A stretch of 64,000 nucleotides of DNA from Callaeas wilsoni. Lineage: Eukaryota; Chordata; Aves; Passeriformes; Callaeidae. The notes beneath the pieces were generated by a model, which worked only from the letters and a program-made list of their open reading frames with translations, did no database searches and had not been told where the DNA came from. The stretch is from positions 1-64,000 of the forward strand of contig VWPU01019226.1 of assembly GCA_013398955.1 (NCBI GenBank), written 5' to 3'. The translations under genes and the position numbers were made by a program. This document shows, piece by piece, positions 35,101 through 47,965 of this stretch; the stretch's first letter is position 1, and the number at the start of each line of letters is the position of its first letter.

Positions 35101-38100
35101 ATTTTAAATCAGACTCTAGGGTTTGGTGTTTTATTTGTTCATTTATTTGTTTTTTTAAAGTAACATGCTAAAGTTTCTTTCTGCTTTTCTGAAACCTTAT
35201 CTTCCCTCATTGTTATCCTACTAGCAACTTGATATTTTGGCCTCTACAAGGATAGAAGACACTTGTCATAGACATACGTAAATAACTGAAGAAACATACC
35301 GTAGACTTAGACCCACATTTAAGGATTTAAAAAAGAAGTCTCACTAACAAAGGAGGAAAGGAAATGCTGCATTTTCATGGCAAACAGGATGATGTCTGTT
35401 TGGCAGAAGTGACCTTGGAAGAGTATGCTTTCTGCCCTCCTTTTCTCATTGCCTGTTTTTAACCTGAATGTGTAGTACTATGATAAATGGCTGACAGTAG
35501 GTTTCACAAAAGACTACTTCAGTGCCTCCTGAGTGTGACACTACAGCTCTTCTGTAGAGTGCCCTTTTAGGCCTTCCTAAGGCCCTCCTCAGCCATCTGG
35601 TGCATATTTATGGAGGAGAGGGATTAATTCCCAGGTGAGAAGCAGACATAGCTCAAGGAGTACAGAAAATTTGAAACTCATTGTTAGTTTGGTTACATCT
35701 TGGGAACACGTCCAGAAAAACAGAGCTGGTTTTCCTTTCTTTACCAGTACATTTTAATTGGGATTTTAAATTCCTGGCAATTAAACTGCCTGGTAGAAAG
35801 GCATATATGAATAGTTTTGCTTAAATGAGAACAGTTTGGATGTACATATAGAAACACTGAATCAGAAAATACAATATTTGAGATGCCACTTTACTTAAAA
35901 ATGTTATCTGATTGAAGGAACCACCTTATAGTATCAGACTGTGTTACTTCTGTAATGACTTCAAGTGGAATCAATGGTTCTACATACAGTAAAATTGAAG
36001 GTAATACTGAAAAATCATGTTCTTATGTGCCCCCAGGCCTGGAAGGCTGAATCCAAGTCTGTTCCCACATTCTGTGATAAGACTGGATCCAAAGCAGAAT
36101 CATAAGCTAGGTGAGACAGGAGATGCAAGTTGATAGGCAGTGCCATGCCTGGGGCAGTTAACAGCCATGAGAGGCTTCAATGAGCACCTCATTTTTGGAG
36201 GGATTTCATAAGATGTTTCTAACTGCCTCACACAGGGGACTTCCTACTGGTCTTTTGTGGATTTTATTATAAACAAAACAATTCCATGCCTACCTCAGAG
36301 CTTATGAGACCATTCAGTAAGGTATTAAATGACTTCCATCTTTTACCTCATATACTAATCCATTACTTTCAAATGCATTGACAGTCCCAAAGAAACCAAT
36401 GGTCCTTGTTAGATATTGAGTTAGAGTCTAAAAGGGCGTTCTGTACTCCTGAGATGTCACCCAAAAGTAAAATATCATGCTATTGCAAGGACAAGATTGA
36501 TGAGATATACAACTCTTTACTGCAGTTGGATTTACCTGGTTTCGTTTAATTACTTTACCATCATGAACTTTGAGTAGTGTTTGTTCAATTCTTTTTTCAG
36601 TATGATGAAGAATATATTAGCAAAACAGCATCACAGAAGTATGAAAGAGAGAGGCATAATAGAGTGAAGAGCTCTAGAGTAATTCAATTTTTCATCACCA
36701 GTGGTGACTAAAAAGTGGCAAAACAGAGTTTTCTCTGAAGGTCTAAAGGCAAGTGGGTTAAAATGCTGATGGCATTTTTAATTCGCTGAAGGCTGTAGAC
36801 AAACAAAAAAATATTTCCTATACAGCCAAGGCAGAACAACGAAGGGACAAGGCGAGTTGGGGCTCCAGTGGAACTGAAATTCAGTTACATGTCTCCTGTA
36901 GACCTAACCTCAGTGTAAAAATTTGCCCTACAATTTTGAATTTAATCTTGTCTATGTGAACTCTTTTTGTTGTTAAAGATGGGCTAGCCTCATTCACCTT
37001 TCATGTCATATTGTGAGCAACGCTCACTAAATTGGGTAGCAAGATGCAGACCTTTCAGGAAACCCAGACATGAAGTGAACAGCTTTCTCCAGCCCTTGAA
37101 AGTACATGGGATTGATCTGTTTGCTGTACAATCCCCAAGCCCCAGGCTGTGGATAAAATTTCTTAGAAGAGAGGCAAAGTAAATCAATTCTGTTCTGTTG
37201 CTGGGGTAAAGTTGGTCAATAGATGATATTTTAAAGCACCTCCATCAACAATTTATGAGATTTATTCAGTTTATGCGAAAGAGCACTCCATAATCATCAC
37301 TACACAGCGATGGCCCAACAGGGTGTTGCTAACTGGATATCATTTAATAAAAGTTTTTCAAGTGCTCAGCATGCTTTCATCAGAGGGTGATTTTTGTTTT
37401 TATCCTTGTTTTGTATGAACGTTAGGAGGTAATCAAGAAGTTATAAAAGTTGATGATTTATGAAGCTTTTGAAGTGGTGGGTGAAATTGTAGGCTAGATA
37501 TAACGCTTATATTGATCACACTGTTGGTAAAAGCATGATAAGAATGTTGACTAAAAGTACTATTAAAATAAATTTCATGACAAGCCGTTAAATAGAGATC
37601 TAGTATTATTTAAATAACTTGATTTTGGTTAATAGTGGTCATGGTCAGCACTGGGCTGTATTGTGTTGATAGGCACATAAACCCCACAAACATTAACATA
37701 GTTACACTGTGTTTTCATAATTGGAAAATTAGTTACATAGTTACCAAATGTCTCCTACACCAGCCCTTTAATTTCTTGTATTTCCATCAGTATTCTTGTT
37801 TCTTACACTAGTAACTTTTTGAAATTTTTGTTTCATGCTTGTGACTTCATCTGAGTCTCCTTTTTCAGTAACTTCTCTTGCTTTGTTGATAATTTTTTTT
37901 TAATAGAATTCTACTTTTCCTTCCATTTTCTTTTTTCATATTCTGAAATTACTTTGATTATGGTCTTGCTTGTTCCAGTTTTGAAAGAACAAGGGAGAAC
38001 AAAGTCATAATTTTTGTTTTTGTGTCTGTAATCCCATACCTGTTAATTCCTATTACGTTATCCACAATTTAAAAAGAATTTCAAGAACTTGTTTTTAAAT

Positions 38101-38237
38101 CTTTATCAGTATCTCTAATTAAGTCATTCTTTTAACCTTTTTTCCCTGACTACTACGCTTTTATTTCCATTTCTACCTACTTGCATTCTGAAAAGAGTGT
38201 CAGATTTTAAAATTGTCTTCATGAAAAATCACTAAGC
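32111..38237. other. Unique-looking AT-rich non-coding DNA
   Basis: No supported gene or interspersed repeat was found in 6 kb. One spot, 32974-33202, is open on both strands and is reported as a weak exon candidate in the findings. Other open frames are at most 65 codons. Confidence 0.55.
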
Positions 38238-38267
38238 CAAACAAACAAACAAACGAACAAACAAACA
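38238..38267 (+). repeat. (CAAA)n simple repeat
   Basis: Seven or so CAAA units occur, with one CGAA interruption. Confidence 0.9.
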
Positions 38268-41200
38268 GCTTCCCCCAACACACCCCCAGAAAACAATCAA
38301 AAACACAGCAGAAAATTTTGACCAATTTTTTCTTGTTCTCATTTTAATATATTTTACTTTTACATCTCCCTCCTCTAATTTATTCACACTCTGTTTCACT
38401 GCATCCAGTTGAAGAGCTGGTATGTTCATACCAATGTATTTTTAATTTACTAGTTGTTACTTAGCTTAATATAAGCGAAGAACCCCAAAGTTTGGGAAAA
38501 AATCCAGTGCTATCCGTAAGGGCTCTTCAGCTTCCCACTCTGTTTTTTGAATGTGTAATATTTTGTTTCTTTATTTTACTCACAGGGGTGCTGGCTGACA
38601 TTTTTCAGATAAAAATACTGGTTTATATCCTTTTGGAATGGGATCTCTGTTTTTTGGCTGCTTTATTTCTCACACATCTGATCTACACATCACAACACAG
38701 ACATAATATGAGAAAGTCCAATCCTATTAAGAAAAAACCTGAAAAATCTGTTTTATAATGTAGAATCATTTTTCAAAGTAAACAAATGTGTATAATGAAA
38801 AACACTTTTCAAGGACCTCCCCTGAGAGCACTGCTGCCCTGGTCTCTATTTGTGAGTGATCATCTGAGGCATTATACAGATCTCTACAGGCTACGCTGTG
38901 CTTCTTTTGAACAGCAATTCCCCTTGAATTTAATCTACACAAGCTATTTATGTCTATGTTATGACCTTTTCATATATAAGTAAATTAAGTAAAAATCACC
39001 AGAATAAAATTATCAGTATCATAAAACTAACATGAAAAGGATTCATTTACTCTTTTAATGTTAGACCTGGTATTTTTCTATTTTTCTACAATCTTCTTTT
39101 GACAATAATATTAGTGTGGTTTTTTTTTTTTTTTCCAGAGGGATTTCAGAAGCTCACTCACTGATATGAATAAAGAAACATTCACTGATGTTAGTTATTG
39201 TATTCATTATATAACTGAACAAATATCTTAAGAGTAAAATTGATGAAAAGACACAGTGCATCTGCTGGAAGTTTTTTTCAAATTAATTTAGAAAATGTTG
39301 CTGCCAATAGAAGTTTCTTCATTATTCATATAACCATGGATATCAAGATTAATATGGCAAAATCTTGGCATGCCAAGAAATGTTGTCAAATCTCTATGCA
39401 GCTTTCAAATTTCTTGAAAATCTGGTGAGTTATCTCTGGAATACTTCTGAAGCTGGGAAATTCTAGGCCATATTGGAAGGATTTTTCAAAACAACAAGTG
39501 TTGGTATGTCTCTATTCAAAAGTTTGATTCCAAAACCCATAGAAAACCAGACTGGAACTCTGTGTTACATATACAGAAGTTTACCATATACTGTAACTAG
39601 ACTAAATTTGTGACTAAAGAGTAAGAATAACTTTTATGTCTCTTGCTGTTACACTTTAAATACAGTCTTTCCTGAAGCACATATAGCAGTACAGAACATA
39701 AAAAAGTAAACAACATCAATAAAGAGGGACTAGATTTCCCAGAAAAGTTAGTAAATATTACTCCAATAATAAAAAACCGAACTACTTGTTCAATAATTTA
39801 TGCTCTTTTAAAATTCCTGTTTTACTTATGTTTGCTGAAATTTGACATAGCAATATAACCATTCCTCTTTTGATAGTGAAGAGATAATAGTGAAGAGGAA
39901 TTAAACTTGTAAAGACAGTAGGTGTTCTAGAGTTTGTTACGCATATGTATGCAATGCCAATTTGAGAACAAGAGAGTTGTGAATTTAAAAGAGACAAATG
40001 TTTAAATCCTTGAGTTTCTGTAAGACATGCAATGAAAGGTTAACAACAGTGAAAAAAAATTGCTGTAGACATGAAACATTCGGAAAAAATTGTTAAACAA
40101 ACACAAAGGACTGGGAAGTGGCTGGCATAAAAATGACCTTACATCATACTCATGTATGTGAACTTGAAATGTATGTCTGTATTTATGGAAATTAGATCAG
40201 TATGCAATCCTTTGAAAACCCATCTAAGCAGTATGAGAGTGCTCTGTGTTTTCATTCATGATGACATAAATGATAACAACATTGATAAGCCTAAATTAAA
40301 AAAAAAAGGAGAGGAAACAATATATTATTGCTGCCTTTTTTTTTTTTTCTACTAGCTATGACATTTAACTGAACATCTTGTGTAAATTCACTAAGCTGCT
40401 GGATCATCTGGCTTGAACTTCACAGGTTCAAGCTAGGGAATTGCACCATGTTCTCTTCATAAAGGTCCTTATTCTCACCTGAACAGAAGTGAAAATAATG
40501 TTTTGGGATATGTTAGAAAATTGGCAATAACTTTTCTATATATATGCACTGGACACTGATGTTTTTAGCATGGATTCCCACATGATATAAACCAGAACAG
40601 CTCTGTTGAAGTCACTGGAGCAAATCAATCAATACTGGCTAAGAATTTTGTCCCCAGTCAGTGTTTTGATGGGAAGGCAGAAAAGAGACTCTTCACTGTC
40701 ATGTACTGAGAAAAATCATGTGTCTTACTGGGTTAGGCTAAAGACTGCCCTTTGGAAAAAAATATAAACAACCATCACTGCCTCTTGGCTAAGCAAAAGA
40801 ATTGTGCAGTTTTGAGTACAAACAATAGGGCCTTTGAACTAAGGATATGCAGGCATGAAACTGTTTATTTACAAGGAAAAATGACCCACTTCTCTAGGAA
40901 CATGACCCAATTTAATCTGCTAGGAACAAAAAAAATTGAAATGCTATTTGACCTAAATTTTCTGAAGCAAAAGTTGTGTGGAAAACAGAGAAGTGTCTAT
41001 ATAGTTTGTGACGCAGCTTCATTTACAGGTCATTTGCTCCATGTGTCAGACAGGATTGTGTTTCTTATAATAGGCTGTGATTAGGATTACCTGAAAACTT
41101 CCACAGAGCTTTGATCCGTCCTATCACTCTTTTGCAGCTGTCTTAGGGATGCAACTACACTGTAAACAGTGGTATCACTTAAGTACACTCAGAGTCTCAG

Positions 41201-44200
41201 GACAGGCTAAGATAACATTTGGTGAGAATGAAGTACGTTACTGAGACAGATGTGCAGAGGCAGGAAGACCTGATTGTTGAACTGTCAGATCTGAAATAAT
41301 TTGGTAGGATTTCCCTAAGGCATCAGCCTACAATGCCCCTGCTTTTAGAAACAGGCAGAAAAATTATCATTTCATTAGTTTAGATGGTCAGTATGGTGGA
41401 AATCTCATATGCCTGCTTGGTCTGAAGAAATTAATGCTCCCTTGTCCATGCAGGAGTCTTTCCTGGGAGCAAACCTCCTCTGACTTTGACCTATTTCTTT
41501 TTTTCTACATATCCACAAATTTACTGAATCATCAGAGACAGTGAAAACTGGGTCACTGCAAAAGTATTTATTCACTATATTTCAATGGCAAGTCTTTATG
41601 TGTACTCTTTTCAATGTGAATACCAATCCTGAATTTTAGACAACGATATAAGTGACCTGTGATATTCAAATCAGGTTGTAGTTTTAATTCAAAGATCAGA
41701 TCCATTTTTCTTCTCATATAAATGAAAAGCTGGAATGCTTGTGAATGCTTGATGGACACTTCTCTGCCTCAACAAAACTGCAAATGCAAAATGACTAATA
41801 GCTGCTTCATACATTTTGCTTGCAGATTTATGAAGACATCCAATAATTTGGAACAAAGGACAATATGAGCACTCTATCATCCAAATTTTTGGTAAAACTG
41901 ACTATATGAGACAGTAGTAGCAAAAACTTGTTTGAGATTGTGACCTTTGGACACAACTGCAATCAGTAAAATTATTTGAGGTATGAGACAGTTTTCATCA
42001 TGTGGATTTCAGTATTTACCTGGTAGCTGTTTCTTCTTGCATGTGTGTAGGCCATGTGCAAATAGGAGAATGAATATTTTAATAAATACTTTTGCTGATT
42101 TGTTATTTTGTATGTATTTATGTTATCTCTATTTGATACTTTGTAAAGTCCCATGTGACCTTGGAAAGAAACGGAAAGATGTGCTGAAGTAAAAGAAGAC
42201 TGAAGGACATACCCTCAAAGTACAATGGTGACCAGAGGTAGGTGGACTTTAAAAAAGGTATTAGATCCCAGTAATCCTGCCTTTCTTGGTGATTTACCTT
42301 ACGATAGGTTATTCTTTTGGTATCATAAAACTTCAGCTTTAACTGTTTAAGTCAGTGTCTATTACTGCTAGGATTTTTACTGCTATCACGATAAACAAAA
42401 TGATAACATTTTTTATTGAAGGCGTATAGTAAAATATAGCAGCCTGCTGGAGAGCAACAGATTTTCACTCTGCAGAAAACTTTCTCTACTTCCTTTAACA
42501 GAGGAGACACTGCGTGGTTCATCCAGCTACTGAACATGACTTTATATAAGTGTATAGCTGCAGCTATGACATCTGTACAAGGCCTGAGCTGTCCTTTCCT
42601 GTTACTCCCTACTCAGCTCTATCTATTTTGCAGAAACGCTAACAAAAGTCAAATGAGTCCAGTAGGATTGGCAGAAGTAGATAGCAGTTTTCTCGAGCAC
42701 AAAAGTGAAGCACACAGCAGAATTCTCCCAACCCAGGTGTGCATATATCATAAATAAAACGGTTTAAGGAATGTCATCATATCAAATTCATTCATTTCAT
42801 TTGCAAAATTTTCAGATACAAAATAACTTTCAGTATCTGTCCAATCTGTGCAACTGAAATGCTTGCTTTTTCTGAAGAGATAATTATCTAGCAGTACCAA
42901 TTTTGACAGTGATTCTCAACAGACAAAAGACTTATCACAGAATTTTTTAGTATCTTCAGTGAATTGATGTTGGTAATTTTAAGATACAAGGTTTAACTCC
43001 CCTAAACTAAACAGAGCTCTCTAATTAGTGTTTGGAATTATCTGATTTTTTTCTTCACAATACTCATCCACAAGTTTTCCACTTTGATATTTGCCCTTGT
43101 ACTAAGTGTGGAGCTAAGCATTTCTTGTATGCTGCAATGACAGATTTACAGCCTTGATTACTCATAGTTGTTGTAGCCATCAACAATGTGCATTTGCATA
43201 TGAACCTTTCACAACAGACTTATCTTATTTACAGATAGCGTGTGGCTTGCCATGGCCTTTTTAATCTTAAACAGGAATTTAACATTAGAAATGGAAGATA
43301 ATTAAATAAAGATAAGAGCGCTGCCACTTGTTATACAGTTGAAAATAAATAATTGAGATTAGTGGCAGAAATTTGTGGAGTATTGGGTTGTTGAGATTAA
43401 AAAAGTTTTGAATTTTTTAAAGGAGTAATTAAAAATTATTAACTTAGCCAATCTAATTACTAAAAAACATATGTTCAGAATTTCCTTTGACAAGCACGTA
43501 GCAAAAAAGAGCTCTACTTTTAGAAGAGATTCATATTGAAAAAAGATTGTGGCAGTACATGGTTGAGAAAAGCCTCCATCTTCAAGGTCACCTGCAGTTC
43601 CATCTTTCCTCTTCTGTCCCCATGCCTGCACTTCTGCTCAAAGTGGTGCTTGCATTGTGGTACAACTGCTAGAAGTTATGAATGAAGAAAACGTCTTCTG
43701 GGCATTTTTGATATCATGTATAATTGTACAGCTACTACTCTCCTATGCTTTTATTTTAAATCAGTTATGCTTTTACGCTTCATAGATGTTTTTTGCTTAC
43801 TACATACCTCCAGTACCTGCACTTAAAAAATCTGAATTCTGGCACTTATTTTAGGTGTGTTTATTTAAAAATTATTATTTAAATTTTTTTTCTTTGAAGA
43901 GTACCTCTGGTTTATACAGTATTTCTCAATAGAATGTACTTTTCATTACTGGTTATTTAAAAATTTTTATTGTGTTTACTAGCAGCTGAATTCTTCTTCA
44001 AATTCCTCTCTGAAGAATTTATTTAAATGTAACCCCTGCAGGTGAAGCATAGAGGGTTATTTTTAAGACAAAAAATTGATTTATGCACGTACTAAGTGCT
44101 TCTGGAATAGAGTTTGCAGATTCAATCTCACAGTGCTGCACAATTTCTTACAGAGCTGTGATTCAGCCACTGGCTTGGGAGTAAGGAATGAAATAAAAAA

Positions 44201-47200
44201 TACAAAAAAAGGAGACCATTCTCCCCCTCATATACAAAAGATATTAAGTAAATTAACATTTACCTTGTTCTCTAAATCATCTTCTAGAATCCAATAACAT
44301 CTTTAATAGACATAACAGCATGACTGCTTAATAGCTTTTATTTTCCTTTGTTGCTTTAGTGTCACACTTTTTGCCAAATCCTCATTCCAGGAGTGCACAA
44401 ATATCACTGTTGAGAGTGAAAGTGTGGTTTATTCCCATAGCTTGCTATTTGGGAAGACAAGTGAAGTAGAAGCTGCAGTAATCTTACGGTCTTCGTCTTG
44501 CAATTTGTTTCAAGCACTCTGCCCTTCCTCCTGCTGAATGAAACCATAGCTTGCTTTCCTCTGCTTGAAATAATCACCTATCTTCTGGTGATTAATTTAG
44601 TTATGCAGATTTTGTTCTGCTTGTTTTTGGAGCCTCAGCCTTCCTGAGCTTTTAATCATCAAATCCGTTGCTCATAACTTTTTTCCATGTAGAAGTTTGC
44701 TACCTCCAGCATGGGTGGTATGTTCTGAGCAGTGCGCCCCTCACTCAGCACTCAAGAGGTCACATGCCACATCTGAGTCCTCATGGTCAGTTTTGATGCA
44801 GCTGTTCAACCCCAAACTCAGCTCGTTCCTGTTCATTTTCCAAAAGTGCTTCTTCCACTAACTGACTATCTTAGTTCCAGAACTTTATCCAAAGCTTTTC
44901 CTCTCCAAAGCTGTTTTTTGCCAAATCCTGGTTCCAGGACAGAGCACAGAAAATCAACTGTTCTGACCATTGTTTACTTGGGAGGAAATGGGATCTTTTC
45001 CCCACTTTCCATCTGGGAGGAGAGGTGCTTTAGGCCTAAGAAATTTCCTTCATCATTCGATGACCATACCAACAGGTTATGTGTTCTGCAACTTCCCCTC
45101 TCAGAGAAAAAACCCCAAACATATTATTTTAATAAAATATTTTCCTCTTTTCCAGTCAGCCTCACTAGCATCCTACAGTTCTTTTTGCTTTTGGCAGCTC
45201 TCCCAGAACTCTGGGCTGAAGGCAGAAAGAAACCACACTGATTCTGTGGTTTCTAGAAGAGACCAAGGCTCCTTATTACATATTTCATGCAGCTGTGCTT
45301 TCTTGGCCATCTCTCTCACTTCCCCAGTTAAATCCTGGTCTTTTTTTCTCCATTAGCACATATGGTTTTCTAAGATGATCAGGTCAATGACTCATTGTAC
45401 ACACGTGTTAAATGGGATCATTTTGAAGGTGCTTTGCAGTGAAGTGGTCTGGTTCAGTTTGGGTGTATTGCAATACAGAGTTGCTAAGTCTTGACATTGG
45501 AAAGAATGGATGCTTTTATCTTATGTCTCCTTGCATATTGGTAGGCAGCTTTTCATGCTAAAATACACTAATTTATCAATATACAAACTGTATTAATCAC
45601 CATTAAATACTTTAAAATATGTTCACTTCCTTCAGGGTTCTTTTAAGGTGATTGTGGAAATATGGATTTCATCTCCATGACTGTATATGTGTGTGAATCT
45701 ATATATTTCCATACATGTGTATACAGAGAAAACACTTATGTTTTAACTTATATTTTTTCAAGATACATAATGACAATAACTCACAATCAATAGTTGCAGT
45801 ATAAATCTCAAGAAAGACCTTAGATTGTTATTAGAATATGCATCAGATAGACAAATAATGCACACACACACATAAAATGCATTTTTTGAAGATGAGGAAT
45901 CCAAATTTTATTTTATTATAAGGGAAAAAAAGAGAAGTGTTAAATCTGTCCATTTACATTGCATCACTTTCACACCTCTTAGTAGATTTTTGGAGAAAAT
46001 GAAACATTTTACAAAGATAAGTGCTTAATTTCAGAGGCATTTTTGAAAAAAAAAAAAAAATTGGACAACATAGGGCCAAATTTGAGTTAGAAAAAAATGT
46101 ATATATTATTGAAGGTTAATGAAAGTAGTTTTAGATTTATGCTTTCCTGTGATGATCTCTATTTTTTTTTCATCATCACCATGTTCCTACAAAAGAAACA
46201 AGTGGTTACCCTGCGTTTGGAGGTGCTCAGAGAGCAACAGAAATATGTTACAGGAACCTGTTGCCCTATGAATTCTCAGAGCTGGTTCCTGGTGCAGTTC
46301 TGCACATTCTACAGAAGTGAAATGCTTTCTTTGTGGTAATTATAAACATGTGCTTTAGGAAGGAGAAGTCACCAGACTTTATGAATTGAGAAACTGTTGC
46401 TATGACTTAGTGTCACAGGCTTTCATACAAAGATTGAAATGGCTCTCCCTGTCCAGATGGCTGCTCCCATCTCCTCCCTACCTTCCAGTCCCTTTTGTGT
46501 GCAGGTGTCAGTACAATTACATTTCCTGACACATGATAGCTGTGTTTAGCTCTGGTTTCCACATCACAGATTTTTCAGTGGATACAGTGAAAATGGTAGG
46601 GAAGTGCAAGAAGCAGCTTCATTTATATTAAAAGTTTGCATTCTAGATGTAAGGAAAATACTGTTGCTTTGAATTGTACTGTGTTATGAGAAACAGGAAA
46701 ACAAAGAATAGTGAAAACAGAGTTTCTAAGAGTGAACATGTGACATGGGTTATTTCTGTATCATAGAGAATGGACTCTCCATCATGCAGCAGCAGCAATT
46801 TGAGCAGAACAGGGTGTTATAAGAAGGCTCCTAGAAAAAGTAATAACTACTGCACTAGGGCTCTGATATTTGGGGTTATGCGGTTTGAACAAGCTTGCTA
46901 GGTTCATTACATTTTGTAATCTGTAGGGTTAAGACATGCTCACAGAATGAACCAAGGACTTTACAGAGCTAATCGCCCAGCCTGAATTTGTCTTGAAAAA
47001 GGGTAGAAGGATGCATGTGAGATTTTGCTTCATTTGGCTGACTAATTCTCCCCGTTTCATTGACTAATTTGGCAGTTCATGTTATAATTCTTCTTAGCTT
47101 CTTATACCTCTTCCTAGTTTCTTGTATGGGTATGGGTCTCATAGTATCTCCTATCTTCACATTTTTGTAAATGCTGAAATTCACTTCAACACGTGACTTT

Positions 47201-47659
47201 TATATACCTCATCTTGAGGGTGTGATATGGCAGTGTTCCAGCACTGGGTAAAAAGACTGTATGAAAAGGAAAACCACAGATATTTACAGCAAAGCTCTGC
47301 ATTCTTATTTGGTACAAGGTTTCTAGACCCTGTGACACACCAGGGTAGACATCCTTCTTCAGATTCAGGCTGCCATTTCTTTCTAGCTGTACTCTAATAT
47401 GAATTTTTGGAAAGATTGCATGAACTATGGCTGAACTTCTCTTGGCTACTTTGCTGCTGAAAATTTTCCCTCATCACAAAACTCCCAATCAAGTTTTGGT
47501 TCATAAATGCCCCATAGTATCAACTAAATGGTTGCTGGATGCAGCTGTAAGTGTTAACTATATATGAAGTTCAAGAATATTACATTTTTAATGGGATAAA
47601 ACATTCTTATAGCAGAAAGGAAACAAGTACCTTACTTTCATTTATTGTATGATAGCCTA
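38268..47659. other. Unique-looking AT-rich non-coding DNA
   Basis: No gene or clear interspersed repeat was recognised in 9.4 kb. Visible items are homopolymers (T15 at 39120-39134, A14 near 46050), a small direct repeat pair at 44368-44392 and 44915-44939, and a pyrimidine-rich stretch around 44780-45360. The last gives open frames of 152 and 128 codons that overlap in different frames, which argues for composition rather than a gene. A 110-codon frame at 40752-41084 has no recognised motif. Confidence 0.5.
39120..39134 (+). repeat. T15 homopolymer
   Basis: Fifteen T precede CCAGAGGG. Although T-run plus CAG resembles a splice acceptor, the sequence after it has no sustained open frame that I recognise. 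Confidence 0.85.
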
Positions 47660-47818
47660 CAAGAGTTGGGAAGAAATTTTTCTTCCCATATGTAATTATC
47701 TAGTTACATTAAAAGGGTGAAAGGGGATTTGATTTCCAGTGAAATCTCAGGTGCTAGCCTCTGTAGGAAATATAATGATGACTAGATTAGATGAAGTAGC
47801 AGTCTGCGTTAGGATGGA
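47660..47818 (+). mobile_element. Ancient CR1-type 3' end, sense
   Basis: GAGTTGGGAAGAAATTTTTC, 'AAAGGGTGAAAGGGGATTTG' and 'GATGACTAGATTAGATGAAG' follow the closing part of the old amniote CR1 class ('GGTCAGGAAGAAATTTTCCCC...GGATACTAGACTAGATGGACC...TCTGATCC'). It ends in TAGCAGTCTG, close to where the consensus ends. Confidence 0.55.
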
Positions 47819-47827
47819 GACACCGAT

Positions 47828-47965
47828 TATTCATAGGTTTTAAGACCCAGAAGGGACCATTATGATAATTTGGTCTGACCTCTTGTATAGCATAAGCCTT
47901 ATAATTTCACACAGTAATTCTTGTGCTGAGCTTCTAACACATTCCTGTGCATTAGTAGACCAGTC
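47828..47965 (-). mobile_element. Old CR1-like 3' end, antisense
   Basis: ATTCATAGGTTTTAAGACCC, then AGAAGGGACCATTATGATAA and GGTCTGACCTCTTGTATAGC match a remembered amniote CR1-type tail ('CATAGATTTTAAGGCCAGAAGGGACCATTGTGATCATCTAGTCTGACCTCCTGTATAACAC'). It lies only about ten bases from the sense CR1 tail to its left, so the two 3' ends face each other. Confidence 0.65.
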
